The notes under the pieces were generated by a model. The model did not search any database, had not been told where the DNA came from, and worked only from the letters and a program-made list of their open reading frames with translations. A stretch of DNA of 64,000 nt, taken from the NCBI RefSeq assembly GCF_004016525.1, contig NZ_SACJ01000005.1, forward strand, positions 172,470 through 236,469, read 5' to 3'. Both the position numbers and the translations under genes were made by a program. Of the stretch, positions 1 to 8,980 are shown in pieces (position 1 is the stretch's first letter; every line of letters begins with the position of its first letter). The DNA is from Flavobacterium sufflavum. Its GTDB lineage: Bacteria > Bacteroidota > Bacteroidia > Flavobacteriales > Flavobacteriaceae.

Positions 1-1058
1 CTTTTTTTCCACCGATAGAAGAGTATAACAAGCAAATAAAAAGGGCTTGGGATAATCAATGGCTTACGAATAGAGGGGAATTGGTATTGGAACTGGAAGA
101 AAAGTTAAAACAATATTTAACCGTTTCTAATATTATCATTACTACCAATGGAACTATTCCATTGCAGATTGCCTTGAAATTATTGGGTAATAATGGAGAA
201 ATTATAACGACACCTTTTAGTTATGTAGCGGGTACAGCGGCAATTGTTTGGCAAAATAGCACACCTGTTTTTGTAGACATTCATCCTGAGTATTTGACGA
301 TTGATGAAACTAAAATTGAAGCAGCGATTACTGATAAAACGACGGCTATTTTGGCGACACATGTTTTTGGAAATCCTTGCCATGTTGAGGCTATAGAAAA
401 TATTGCACAAAAATATAATTTAAAAGTGATTTATGATGCGGCACATTGTTTTGGAGTAAAATATAAAGAGCAATCTATTTTTGATTATGGAGATGTAAGT
501 ACCTGTAGTTTTCATGCTACCAAGCTTTTTCATACAGGCGAAGGCGGAGCAATGTTTACAAATGATACTAATTTACGACATCAATTGTTTTACAGTCATA
601 ATTTCGGGCATAACGGGCCTTTGGCTTTTCATGGTCTAGGAATTAATGCTAAAATGTCTGAATTGCAAGCGGCTATGGGATTGGCAGTTTTGCCTTATAT
701 GGAGACTATAATTGCAGGTAGAAAAAAAGTAATCAATTATTATAATGGGTATCTTGATTTTTCAAAGCTGAAGGCTTTAAAAATAAGAGAAAACACACAT
801 TGGAATTATAGTTATTATCCTGTTATTTTTGAAACCGAAGTGCAATTACTTAAGGTATTACAACAGTTAAAAGAATACAAAATCATGCCGAGACGGTATT
901 TTTATCCTGCACTGAATACACTTCATTATGTTTCCAGTGTTCCAATGCCTATTTCAGAAAGTATTGCATCAAGGATAATGTGTTTGCCTTTGTACGTAGA
1001 TTTATCAGAAGAAGAATTGAAAAAAATTTCTCAAATAATAAATACAAGTATATGTTAA
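1..1058 (+). CDS. DegT/DnrJ/EryC1/StrS sugar aminotransferase, VioA-like (5' partial)
   Basis: PLP-dependent aminotransferase of nucleotide-4-keto-6-deoxysugars. The frame is open back to the first full codon at position 3 and reads a typical family N-terminus (PPIEEYNKQIKRAWDNQWLT) before the TTG at 81, so the gene starts left of the window. The Schiff-base lysine is in FHATKLFHTGEGG (codon 522-524); the aspartate region is YDAAHCFG. The text HVFGNPCHVEAIE and NFGHNG resembles VioA/FdtB-type enzymes acting on dTDP-4-keto-6-deoxy-glucose. The stop overlaps the start of the acetyltransferase gene by 7 nt, supporting a two-step dTDP-Qui4NAc branch. The substrate is inferred; the family is clear. 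Confidence 0.88.
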   Translation, partial: FFPPIEEYNKQIKRAWDNQWLTNRGELVLELEEKLKQYLTVSNIIITTNGTIPLQIALKLLGNNGEIITTPFSYVAGTAAIVWQNSTPVFVDIHPEYLTIDETKIEAAITDKTTAILATHVFGNPCHVEAIENIAQKYNLKVIYDAAHCFGVKYKEQSIFDYGDVSTCSFHATKLFHTGEGGAMFTNDTNLRHQLFYSHNFGHNGPLAFHGLGINAKMSELQAAMGLAVLPYMETIIAGRKKVINYYNGYLDFSKLKALKIRENTHWNYSYYPVIFETEVQLLKVLQQLKEYKIMPRRYFYPALNTLHYVSSVPMPISESIASRIMCLPLYVDLSEEELKKISQIINTSIC

Positions 1059-1699
1059 TTGTAGGAGCCAAAGGATTTGCGAAAGAAGTTTTAGAAGTAG
1101 TACATCAATTAAACGATTTAGAAAATTTGGTGTTTTATGATGATGTGAATACAGATATACCAGAAAAATTATTTGGACGATTTCCTGTTTTAAGAAATCT
1201 TGAACAGGCAGCAAATTATTTTAAAGCTTACGATAATCGTTTTACAATAGGAATTGGAAATCCAGTTTTAAGAAGGACGTTATTAGATAAGTTTGAGGCA
1301 ATAGGAGGTGTGTTTTTAAGTACAATAAGTCCATTAGCACGAATCGGAAATTTTGGGAACACTATTGAAGATGGGTGTAATATTATGACAGGAACAGTAA
1401 TTACATCTGATATTGTTATTAGAAAAGGAACATTAATTAATTTAAATTGCACTGTAGGACACGATAGTCTAATAGGGAATTTTGTAGAGATGTCGCCAGG
1501 AGTACATGTTTCAGGAAATTGTATAATTGGTGATTATTCTGTATTGGGGACTAACGTGACAGTTTTACCAAAAGTGAAAATCGGAAAAAATGTTATTGTA
1601 GGTGCTGGTTCTGTCGTTACTAAAGATGTACCAGATAATAGTTTGATAGTAGGAGTACCGGCTGTTATTAAAAAAGAATTAATCCCTTTAGAATTTTAA
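1052..1699 (+). CDS. PglD/VioB-like sugar O/N-acetyltransferase, left-handed beta-helix
   Basis: Acetyl-CoA-dependent N-acetyltransferase for an aminosugar nucleotide. The 215-residue protein has a small Rossmann-like PglD N-terminal domain (LIVGAKGFAKEV, residues 2-13) and hexapeptide repeats from about residue 100 to the end. The probable catalytic base is His137 in NCTVGHDSLIG. I chose ATG 1052 over an in-frame upstream start at 980 because the PglD domain begins exactly here and 980 lies deep inside the preceding gene. It directly follows a VioA-like aminotransferase, so it probably acetylates the 4-amino group made by that enzyme. The exact sugar is inference. Confidence 0.88.
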   Translation: MLIVGAKGFAKEVLEVVHQLNDLENLVFYDDVNTDIPEKLFGRFPVLRNLEQAANYFKAYDNRFTIGIGNPVLRRTLLDKFEAIGGVFLSTISPLARIGNFGNTIEDGCNIMTGTVITSDIVIRKGTLINLNCTVGHDSLIGNFVEMSPGVHVSGNCIIGDYSVLGTNVTVLPKVKIGKNVIVGAGSVVTKDVPDNSLIVGVPAVIKKELIPLEF

Positions 1700-1700
1700 G

Positions 1701-2546
1701 ATGAATCATAAACCTTTAGTTAGTGTAGTAATGATAACTTATGGCCACGAAAATTATATACGTGAAGCCATAGAAGGTGTACTCATGCAGGAATGTGATT
1801 TTTGTATTGAATTAATCATTGCTAATGATGCATCACCTGATTCTACAGATGAAATTATTCAAACTTTAATTGAAAGTCATCTTAAGAGTACTTGGATTAA
1901 GTATGTAAAACATGAAAAAAATATAGGAATGATGCCTAATTTTATTTATGCTTTACAACAGTGCGAAGGCAAGTACATCGCCCTTTGCGACGGAGATGAT
2001 TACTGGATAGATTCTTTGAAATTACGAAAACAGGTAGATTTTTTGGAGACTAATTCAGAGTATGCTTATTGTGGTCATAAGTCATCTACAAATTGTGAGG
2101 GTGTAATTAATAAATTGCCTTTAGAAGTAAAGAGTTTTAGCTTTAAGGAGTTAATATTCGAAAACTTTTTAAATACTAGTACATTACTTATTAGGAAGTC
2201 AGTTATAAAGGATTTACCTGATTTTTTTGGTACAATTACTGCGGGAGATTGGGCTTTACAATTAATTGCTGTTAAAAATAGTAAGGCTTATATATTGCCT
2301 GATTATATGAGTGTATATAGAATACATGAAAATGGCGTTTGGAGTAGTTTAGATAATAAAATAAAATGTTTGAAAGGGGTTCAGACACAAGAAATATTTA
2401 AAGAATTTTATTCAGATAAAGCATCAATTTATATAATTGATAAAGCAATTAAAGAAAGGAAAAAAAGATTTGGTTCGGTTAAAATTTCTTGTTTTAAAAA
2501 AATAATGAAAAAAATTAAATCAAAATTAAACAATAAATACTTTTGA
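1701..2546 (+). CDS. Glycosyltransferase family 2
   Basis: Inverting GT-A enzyme that transfers a sugar from a nucleotide donor to the growing polysaccharide on the cytoplasmic face. The 281-residue protein opens with the GT2 motif VSVVMITYGHENYIREAIEG. It carries ANDASPDST near residue 41 and the metal-binding DGDDYW at 97-102. A conserved C-terminal segment (ITAGDWALQL) contains the probable catalytic Asp. The C-terminus is Lys-rich (KKIMKKIKSKLNN), suggesting peripheral membrane contact. The start is 1 nt after the acetyltransferase stop and the end overlaps the next gene by 4 nt, so it is translationally coupled in the locus. Donor and acceptor cannot be told. Confidence 0.85.
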   Translation: MNHKPLVSVVMITYGHENYIREAIEGVLMQECDFCIELIIANDASPDSTDEIIQTLIESHLKSTWIKYVKHEKNIGMMPNFIYALQQCEGKYIALCDGDDYWIDSLKLRKQVDFLETNSEYAYCGHKSSTNCEGVINKLPLEVKSFSFKELIFENFLNTSTLLIRKSVIKDLPDFFGTITAGDWALQLIAVKNSKAYILPDYMSVYRIHENGVWSSLDNKIKCLKGVQTQEIFKEFYSDKASIYIIDKAIKERKKRFGSVKISCFKKIMKKIKSKLNNKYF

Positions 2547-3244
2547 AAGATTTTACTAAAATAGAATTTACTATTGAAAATTTAGATAGATACTATATTC
2601 GTACTTATATTTTTAATGCCATAAAAGATACGCTACCTCAATTCAAAGGTAGTTTATTGGATATAGGTTGTGGAAAGATGCCTTATGAAAATTATATTTT
2701 AGAAAATAGTAAAGTTGATAAATATGTTGGGCTAGATATAGAAGGAGCTTTAGAATACGATAAAAAGATCAAACCTGATTTTGCTTGGGATGGACAAATC
2801 ATGCCTTTTGAAGACAATTGTTTTGAATGTGCGTTTGGGACAGAGGTTTTAGAACATTGTCCTGACCCTAAAGTTACGTTAAAAGAAGTTTTTCGAGTTT
2901 TAAAACCCAAGGGGGTTTTTTTCTTTACAGTTCCTTTTTTATGGAATTTACATGAAGTGCCCCATGACGAATATAGATATACTCCATTTTCATTAAAGCG
3001 GCATTTAGAGGATTCTGGATTTAGAGAAATTGAGATAAAAGCTACTGGTGGTTGGCATGCGTCAATGGCTCAAATGTTAGGTTTGTGGGTGAGAAGAAGT
3101 CCAATGACAAATAGAAAACGATATTGGTTGTCATTGTTTTTGAAGCCCGTTATTAAGTTTTTAATAAAAATGGATAAAAATACTCAGGTAAAATTTGTCG
3201 AAGGGCAAATGATAACTGGATTATATGGTATCGCAAAAAAATAA
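2543..3244 (+). CDS. Class I SAM-dependent methyltransferase (Methyltransf_11 type)
   Basis: Probable sugar or glycan-end methyltransferase of the polysaccharide locus. It has 233 residues with SAM motif I LLDIGCGKMPYE (38-49), an acidic motif II region (GLDIEGALE), and the post-motif EVFRVLKPKGVFFFTVP followed by HDEYRYTP, typical of Methyltransf_11 proteins in O-antigen clusters. The start used is a TTG at 2543 overlapping the previous TGA; no in-frame ATG lies near it. The protein could methylate a sugar hydroxyl or cap the chain; nothing visible distinguishes these. Confidence 0.78.
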   Translation: MKDFTKIEFTIENLDRYYIRTYIFNAIKDTLPQFKGSLLDIGCGKMPYENYILENSKVDKYVGLDIEGALEYDKKIKPDFAWDGQIMPFEDNCFECAFGTEVLEHCPDPKVTLKEVFRVLKPKGVFFFTVPFLWNLHEVPHDEYRYTPFSLKRHLEDSGFREIEIKATGGWHASMAQMLGLWVRRSPMTNRKRYWLSLFLKPVIKFLIKMDKNTQVKFVEGQMITGLYGIAKK

Positions 3245-3249
3245 TTTTT

Positions 3250-4350
3250 ATGAATGTGAATAAAAATATTGCAATTGCAACGATTAATAAAAATGCATAT
3301 TCAGAGACTTTTATTAAAACCCAAATTGATTTTTTGCCAGCAAAGTTAGTTTTGTATGGTGGTTGGTTACCTATCTATTATGAGAATAATAAGCAAATAA
3401 AAAATAAGTATAAAGCAAAACTTAATGAATTATTTAGGTTGTTTTTTAAAAAAAAAATATTTAGTCATGTTCCTGATTATGTTTCGCTTTTGAAAAAAAA
3501 TAAAATTGATGTTGTTTTGGCTCAGTATGGACCAGCAGGAGTACATTTGTTAGATGTATGTAATAAGGCAAAAATTCCTTTGGTTGTCCATTTTCATGGA
3601 TTTGATGCTAGTGATAATGATACCTTAAATCATTATGCACAAGGATATCAAAAAATGTTCAAGCAAGCACATAAAATTATTGCAGTTTCTCAGACAATGA
3701 AATCAAAATTAATTTCTTTGGGTTGTCCGGAAAATAAAATAGCATTGATTACCTATGGACCGAACAATTTATTTTTTGATAATAACCCGATTTTTGAATC
3801 TAATACCTTTTTTGCCATCGGAAGGTTTGTAGATAAGAAAGCACCATATTTAACTCTTATGGCATTTAATGAACTTCTTAAAGAAATCCCTAAGGCTAAA
3901 TTGAAAATGGCAGGAAGTGGTGAGCTTTTAAATACATGTAAAAACATGGTTAAAGCATGGGGAATTGAGAAGAATGTGACTTTTCTTGGAGTAATCAAAC
4001 CCGAGGAAACTATTAGACATATGGAAAGTGCTATTGCATTTGTGCAACATTCTGTGGTCGCTGATAATGGAGACAGTGAGGGAACCCCTGTAGCTATTCT
4101 TGAAGCACAGGCAGCCGGATTGCCTGTTATTTCTACTTTTCATGCAGGAATACCTGATGTTGTGATTGATGAAGAAACTGGTTTTTTAGTGCAGGAGACA
4201 GATATCTTTGCTATGAAGGATGCCATGATTAAAATAATTAGTAATAAGGAGTTGGCAAAAAAGATGGGAGACAATGGGAGAGAACGGATAAAGAAAGAAT
4301 TTACCATGGATGACTATATTAATAAATTAAGAGTTGTTTTGAATGAGTAA
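3250..4350 (+). CDS. Glycosyltransferase family 4 (GT-B fold)
   Basis: Retaining GT4-type glycosyltransferase, 366 residues. The N-terminal acceptor domain carries a VHFHGFDASD segment and IIAVSQTMKSKL. The C-terminal donor domain begins with FFAIGRFVDKKAP and ends with the E-x7-E signature EGTPVAILEAQAAGLPVIST, followed by GIPDVVIDEETGFLV. No signal peptide is present; it is probably a cytosolic, membrane-associated enzyme. It starts 5 nt after the methyltransferase stop and overlaps the next gene by 8 nt, so it belongs to the same transcript. The sugar transferred is unknown. Confidence 0.87.
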   Translation: MNVNKNIAIATINKNAYSETFIKTQIDFLPAKLVLYGGWLPIYYENNKQIKNKYKAKLNELFRLFFKKKIFSHVPDYVSLLKKNKIDVVLAQYGPAGVHLLDVCNKAKIPLVVHFHGFDASDNDTLNHYAQGYQKMFKQAHKIIAVSQTMKSKLISLGCPENKIALITYGPNNLFFDNNPIFESNTFFAIGRFVDKKAPYLTLMAFNELLKEIPKAKLKMAGSGELLNTCKNMVKAWGIEKNVTFLGVIKPEETIRHMESAIAFVQHSVVADNGDSEGTPVAILEAQAAGLPVISTFHAGIPDVVIDEETGFLVQETDIFAMKDAMIKIISNKELAKKMGDNGRERIKKEFTMDDYINKLRVVLNE

Positions 4351-5311
4351 AATATTAGCCCCAATAGTTCTCTTTACATATAATCGTCCTTTACATACCC
4401 AGCAAATTCTGAATTCTCTTGCTGAAAATTTAGAAGCAAAAGATAGTATATTATATATTTTCTGTGATGGGACTAAAGAAAATGTTGATGCAGATGGTTT
4501 ATTTAAGATAAATAAAGTAAGAGATATATGTAAAAATGAAAATAGATTTAAGAAAGTAATTATTACTTATCAAAATAAAAACAAAGGCTTAGCCAATTCT
4601 ATTATAGATGGAGTAACTCAAGTTGTAAATAGTTATGGAAAAGTTATTGTTTTAGAGGATGATTTAATTTTGTCAAAATTTTTCTTATCCTATATGAACG
4701 ATGCGTTAGATCGTTATGAGACTAATTTGTCTGTGGGACAAATTGGGTCTTGTAATTTTTTTGCATGTGGGAAAAAATATCCGAATTATTTTTTTGTTCC
4801 TTTACCAGATTGTTTGGGATGGGCTACATGGAAAGATAGATGGAGATTTTTTAATTCCAATGTTGATGAACTTAAGGAGAAATTAGAAAATAATGAATCA
4901 AAAAAAAATATATTTAATGCTTATGGTTCATACAATTTTACAGAAATGCTTGAGCAACAAAAAGAAGGAAAGGTCGATTCATGGGCTATTCGTTGGCAAG
5001 CTGTTTGTGTTTTAAATGGTTGGTTAACACTTTATCCAAATCCATCTATGACTAATCATATTGAATCAGAAGAAGCAACCCATGCTAATTTAAATATTAT
5101 CCCCCCAATTTCAATTAAAAAGCCTAATTTTAATACAATCGATGTTAATGAAATAGATTTGGTAATCAAGGCATTTAAATTAGGATATTCAGGTAAAGGA
5201 AATTATTTTGGTAAAGAAAAAAGAAAGTATAAAAAAGAAAGAATAAAAAAAATAGTCAAGTTATTTATACCTCCTATTGTTTTTGTTCTTTGGAGAAAAA
5301 TATTTAAATGA
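4343..5311 (+). CDS. GT-A glycosyltransferase (GT2/GNT-I-like)
   Basis: Putative nucleotide-sugar glycosyltransferase, 322 residues. It opens with APIVLFTYNRPLHTQQIL, then LYIFCDGTKENVD, NKGLANSIIDG and the metal-binding VIVLEDDL (EDD at 105-107). This is the pattern of the small GT-A family often found in O-antigen clusters that resembles GNT-I. The C-terminal half (DCLGWATWKDRW, WAIRWQA, HIESEEATH) is typical of that group. The C-terminus has a short hydrophobic segment (FIPPIVFVLWRKIFK) that may anchor it to the membrane. It overlaps neighbours on both sides by 4-8 nt. Acceptor and donor are unknown. Confidence 0.75.
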   Translation: MSKILAPIVLFTYNRPLHTQQILNSLAENLEAKDSILYIFCDGTKENVDADGLFKINKVRDICKNENRFKKVIITYQNKNKGLANSIIDGVTQVVNSYGKVIVLEDDLILSKFFLSYMNDALDRYETNLSVGQIGSCNFFACGKKYPNYFFVPLPDCLGWATWKDRWRFFNSNVDELKEKLENNESKKNIFNAYGSYNFTEMLEQQKEGKVDSWAIRWQAVCVLNGWLTLYPNPSMTNHIESEEATHANLNIIPPISIKKPNFNTIDVNEIDLVIKAFKLGYSGKGNYFGKEKRKYKKERIKKIVKLFIPPIVFVLWRKIFK

Positions 5312-5736
5312 TTGAAAATATTAAGCATAATTACATACAGTTAGCCATTATAATTCGTTCGAGTTATAACAAAGAAGGCATCGAATTTTTTACGGATGAT
5401 AATGATTCGCAACAATTGGGATATATGAATAGACCAAAGGATTATATTATTCCTCCACATCGCCACAATATAGTTCCTCGTGAGGTGCATCTTACCCAAG
5501 AAGTGCTTTATATAAAAAGCGGAAAAGTGAGAGTTGATTTTTATGATAATGAACAAAATTATGTCCAAAGTACAATAGTTGAAAAGGGTGACGTAATTTT
5601 ACTGTCGGACGGAGGTCATGGTTTTAAAATGTTGGAAGCCTCCGAAATCATAGAAGTAAAACAAGGTCCTTATTGTGGAGAACGGGATAAAGTGCGCTTT
5701 GATACTGTAAAAGAGGAACAAATACTATTAAAATAA
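5308..5736 (+). CDS. Cupin-domain protein of polysaccharide locus
   Basis: Small single-cupin protein, 142 residues. Possible metal ligands are His51 and His53 (PPHRHN), Glu65 (QEVLYI) and His104 (GGHGF), with the second cupin strand KGDVILLSDGGHGFKM. Similar proteins sit beside methyltransferase and DegT-type genes in other O-antigen loci, as here. They may be sugar 3,4-ketoisomerase-like or epimerase-like enzymes, or simply binding proteins. It starts inside the stop of the previous gene and is followed after 2 nt by a methyltransferase. The function is not established; the cupin fold is well supported by the motif layout. Confidence 0.65.
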   Translation: MIENIKHNYIQLAIIIRSSYNKEGIEFFTDDNDSQQLGYMNRPKDYIIPPHRHNIVPREVHLTQEVLYIKSGKVRVDFYDNEQNYVQSTIVEKGDVILLSDGGHGFKMLEASEIIEVKQGPYCGERDKVRFDTVKEEQILLK

Positions 5737-5738
5737 TT

Positions 5739-6494
5739 ATGGATAATTTTAAACAGTACAGTCAGTATTACGATTTGCTTTATCAGGATAAAAAGTATAA
5801 AGCTGAAGCAGATTATGTATATAATTCTCTGAAATCAATCAATTCTGAGTTGTTGACTGTTTTGGAATTGGGGTGCGGTAGTGGTAATCATGCCACTTTT
5901 TTAGTTGCAAATGGAATGAAGATAACCGGTTTGGATCGAAGTGAAACGATGGTTGATGAAGCAAAGTCTAAAAACATTCCTAATTTTAGCCCAATTAAAG
6001 CCGATGTGACACATTTTAAGTTAAATCAAACTTTCGACGCCGCAATTTCGTTGTTTCATGTGATGAGTTATCTCACGGACAATAAATCTTTAATTAACTG
6101 TTTGAAATCAGTTTATGACCATTTAAAACCGGGCGGTTTATTTTTATTTGATGTTTGGTTTACGCCTGCGGTGTATAGTCAAAAACCGGAAACCAGAATA
6201 AAAAGATTAGAAGATAATCGTATTTCAATTGTTAGAATTGCTGAATCGGTCTGTGATGTTTCTAAAAATATTGTAAACGTTAATTTCGAAGTTCTGATTA
6301 AAGATAAAGTGACCAATCAACTTGATATAATCAAAGAGGTGCATCCGATGCGTCATTTTTCAATTCCGGAACTAGAACTTTTGGCAAAAATCACAGGTTT
6401 TGAATTAGTGAAAACTGAAGAGTTTCTTACACAGGAGATGCCTTCAGAAAAAACATGGGCTATATGTGTCCTATTTAAAAAGAAATTGAATTAA
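5739..6494 (+). CDS. Class I SAM-dependent methyltransferase
   Basis: Methyltransferase, 251 residues, with motif I VLELGCGSGNHATFL (41-55), motif II GLDRSETMVDEA, and the aspartate motif FDAAISLFHVMSYL. It then has LKPGGLFLFDVWF, typical of the Methyltransf_25 group. C-terminal residues TWAICVLFKKK form the last strand. It lies between the cupin gene (2 nt upstream) and a perosamine-synthase-like aminotransferase (4 nt downstream), so its substrate is likely a deoxy- or aminosugar nucleotide, or the finished glycan. N-, C- or O-methylation cannot be decided from sequence. Confidence 0.8.
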   Translation: MDNFKQYSQYYDLLYQDKKYKAEADYVYNSLKSINSELLTVLELGCGSGNHATFLVANGMKITGLDRSETMVDEAKSKNIPNFSPIKADVTHFKLNQTFDAAISLFHVMSYLTDNKSLINCLKSVYDHLKPGGLFLFDVWFTPAVYSQKPETRIKRLEDNRISIVRIAESVCDVSKNIVNVNFEVLIKDKVTNQLDIIKEVHPMRHFSIPELELLAKITGFELVKTEEFLTQEMPSEKTWAICVLFKKKLN

Positions 6495-6498
6495 GATT

Positions 6499-7593
6499 AT
6501 GATAGCTGTTAATACACCTCTCTTATCCGGAAATGAATTAAAATATGTAACCGAATGTATTGAAACTGGGTGGATATCATCAGAAGGATCTTTTGTCACT
6601 AAGTTTGAAACGGAATTTGCTCAATATGTTAATCGAAAGCACGGAATAGCCGTTTCTAATGGTTCGGCGGCCTTGGATATTGCAGTGAAGGCACTGGGTT
6701 TGGGTAAGGGGGATGAGGTGATTATGCCAACATTTACTATTATTTCTCCAGTACAATCTGTGGTTACAGCAGGAGCAACTCCGGTATTGGTTGACAGTGA
6801 TCCAATAACATGGAATATGGATGTTGATCAGATTGAAGCAAAAATAACGAAAGAGACTAAAGCAATTTTAGTGGTTCATATTTACGGATTGCCAGTTGAT
6901 ATGGATCCTATCTTGGAATTATGCAAAAAGTATAATTTAAAATTGATTGAGGATGCTGCCGAAATGCATGGGCAAACATACAAAGGGCAAATGTGTGGAA
7001 GTTTTGGAGATATTAGTATTTTTAGTTTTTATCCCAACAAGCATATCACAACAGGAGAAGGCGGAATGATAGTTTGTAATGACGACAGTATTGCCGAAAA
7101 ATGTAAAAAGTTGAGGAACTTAGCTTTTGAGCAGCAAGGCAGACGATTTATTCATCATGAAATAGGTTGGAATTACAGAATGACTAATCTTCAGGCAGCT
7201 TTGGGAGTTGCTCAATTGGAAAAAATGGATTATCACATACAAAGGAAACGAGAAATTGGTAAATTGTATAGAGAAGGGTTGAAAGATTTAAAAGGATTTC
7301 AGCTTCCTTTAGAGAGAACATCTTCCTCTGAAAATATATATTGGGTGTTTGGTTTGGTTGCTGAAACTGAAGTGCAACAAGAAGCTATGGTCAAAAGACT
7401 TAATGATGCTAAAATAGGCACACGTCCTTTTTTTTGGTGTATGCATGAGCAACCTGTTTTTATAAAAATGGGATTGTTTGAAAATGAAAATTACCCCGTA
7501 GCTGAAAAGTTAGCCCGAAACGGATTTTATATACCTAGTGGGTTGGGATTGAGAAATGAAGAAATTGCTAAGGTTATATCTGTAATAATTTAG
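6499..7593 (+). CDS. DegT-family aminotransferase, GDP-perosamine synthase-like
   Basis: PLP-dependent sugar aminotransferase of complete length (364 residues). The N-terminal text NTPLLSGNELKYVTECI and TGWISSEG, the segment MPTFTIISPVQSVV and the lysine motif FSFYPNKHITTGEGG (Lys181) match the GDP-perosamine synthase (Per/RfbE) group well. Asp152 in IEDAAEMHGQ would contact the PLP ring. The expected substrate is GDP-4-keto-6-deoxy-mannose with glutamate as amino donor; Gmd, encoded at 12812-13924, supplies exactly that. Assignment to Per rather than another 4-aminotransferase is inference from motif resemblance; the family is certain. Confidence 0.85.
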   Translation: MIAVNTPLLSGNELKYVTECIETGWISSEGSFVTKFETEFAQYVNRKHGIAVSNGSAALDIAVKALGLGKGDEVIMPTFTIISPVQSVVTAGATPVLVDSDPITWNMDVDQIEAKITKETKAILVVHIYGLPVDMDPILELCKKYNLKLIEDAAEMHGQTYKGQMCGSFGDISIFSFYPNKHITTGEGGMIVCNDDSIAEKCKKLRNLAFEQQGRRFIHHEIGWNYRMTNLQAALGVAQLEKMDYHIQRKREIGKLYREGLKDLKGFQLPLERTSSSENIYWVFGLVAETEVQQEAMVKRLNDAKIGTRPFFWCMHEQPVFIKMGLFENENYPVAEKLARNGFYIPSGLGLRNEEIAKVISVII

Positions 7594-7600
7594 GAGATTA

Positions 7601-8869
7601 ATGTCAAAAAAAATTGGATTAATATTTTGGGATGGATGGTTAGGAATTGCACCGACATTAATATCACTGATTGAATATTTTTCAGAGAAAGATCATCATG
7701 TTTTTGTTTATCTGAGGGATGATGACGAATTTGATTTATCAATAATTGAAACTTTCCATAAAGAGAGGGTCACGGTTTATAGGATTTCATCAAAAGGTGA
7801 TTTTTTGAAAAAAAAAATTATCGATACTGTTATAAGGATTCTTAGAAAAATTAAAAACAGTCATTGGATTTCGGTAGACAGATTTAATCAAATTTTATTT
7901 AATTCAGAACAATTAAAATCATATTTAGATATTTTAAACTATTCAAAACAAATAAGGAAGAGACAAGAAAAATATCTTGATTTTATATTTTGTGTAGATA
8001 CTCTGGGGCTTTTTGCACATAAAAAAAGTAAAATGAGATCGGGAAAAATAATAAATCTTTCCTTGGAGTTATTGTATGAATTAAAGAGTGATAAAGAATG
8101 GTTGAATAAAGTGATTAAGAAAAATGAAAGATATTATCTGAAGGAAAAGGTTTTGCTTACTCTTATACAAGACAACTTTAGATGGTCGATTTATAAAAGA
8201 ATTAATCATGTAGTAGGAGATAATTTTTTATTATTACCGAATTCAGCTAGAATGAATTCAGAAAATGAAAAAATACAAAAAAGTGATTTTTTCTATAAAA
8301 AGTTTAATTTAGATCCTGAAACTATCATAGTCTTATCAGCAGGCATGATTTGCGATGAGGTATGTAGCCATGAAATTGCACAAGTTATAGGGAACTATAA
8401 TTTTAAAAATAAAACAAAAATCATTTTTCACAATAGAATTCAAAATGATACAATCCGTCAATTATATATAGAAAAAGTTAGAATTGTAGGTAAAGATAAT
8501 CTTTGTTTATCATTAGATCCGGTATTGTTTTCAGAGTTGCATACTATCTTTAATTCGGCTCAAATAGGTTTAGTTATATATGATACGGATAATGGAGATG
8601 AGAATTTTAGTTCAATTGGCGCTGCTTCGGGTAAATTATACCAGTACATAAAATATGGTTTGCCAATAATAGCTTCAAGATTAGAAGGTTTAGAAAAAAT
8701 AGTTGCCGAATACGACTTGGGTGTAATAGTTAATAGTCCAATTGAAATTCCTTTGGCAATAGAGAGAATTAATTCAAATTATCAATATTACAGTAACAAT
8801 GCGAGAATGGCATTTGAAAAAAAGTTGAATATTGATATCTATTTAGATGCTTTAAATGAGTTAATTTGA
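7601..8869 (+). CDS. Putative GT-B glycosyltransferase, divergent
   Basis: A 422-residue protein without a strong family signature. The N-terminus (KKIGLIFWDGWLGIAPTL) looks like a GT-B acceptor domain. The C-terminal segment SSIGAASGKLYQYIKYGLP, followed by IIASRLEGLEKIVAEYDLG, resembles the donor-binding region of GT4-like enzymes that lack a clean E-x7-E. The middle (about 60-230) is Lys-rich with no recognised motif. It is preceded by TAGGAGATTA, a rare recognisable ribosome site in this locus, 7 nt after the aminotransferase stop. It could be a glycosyltransferase or a glycerol-/ribitol-phosphate-type transferase; I favour the former from context. Confidence 0.6.
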   Translation: MSKKIGLIFWDGWLGIAPTLISLIEYFSEKDHHVFVYLRDDDEFDLSIIETFHKERVTVYRISSKGDFLKKKIIDTVIRILRKIKNSHWISVDRFNQILFNSEQLKSYLDILNYSKQIRKRQEKYLDFIFCVDTLGLFAHKKSKMRSGKIINLSLELLYELKSDKEWLNKVIKKNERYYLKEKVLLTLIQDNFRWSIYKRINHVVGDNFLLLPNSARMNSENEKIQKSDFFYKKFNLDPETIIVLSAGMICDEVCSHEIAQVIGNYNFKNKTKIIFHNRIQNDTIRQLYIEKVRIVGKDNLCLSLDPVLFSELHTIFNSAQIGLVIYDTDNGDENFSSIGAASGKLYQYIKYGLPIIASRLEGLEKIVAEYDLGVIVNSPIEIPLAIERINSNYQYYSNNARMAFEKKLNIDIYLDALNELI

Positions 8870-8980
8870 TGTTGCTTAGTTAGCAGATTGGAAAAAATAA
8901 ACCCTCCTAGGTTTGTTTATGAAACGAAGAATTATATATCGAATAGAAAAGTATACTTAAAAACTATTATAAAAAAATAA

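Noticed and set aside
980..1051. Earlier start for the PglD-like acetyltransferase
   Set aside because: The extra residues are antisense-free but fall inside the aminotransferase gene, and the PglD domain begins at the ATG at 1052.
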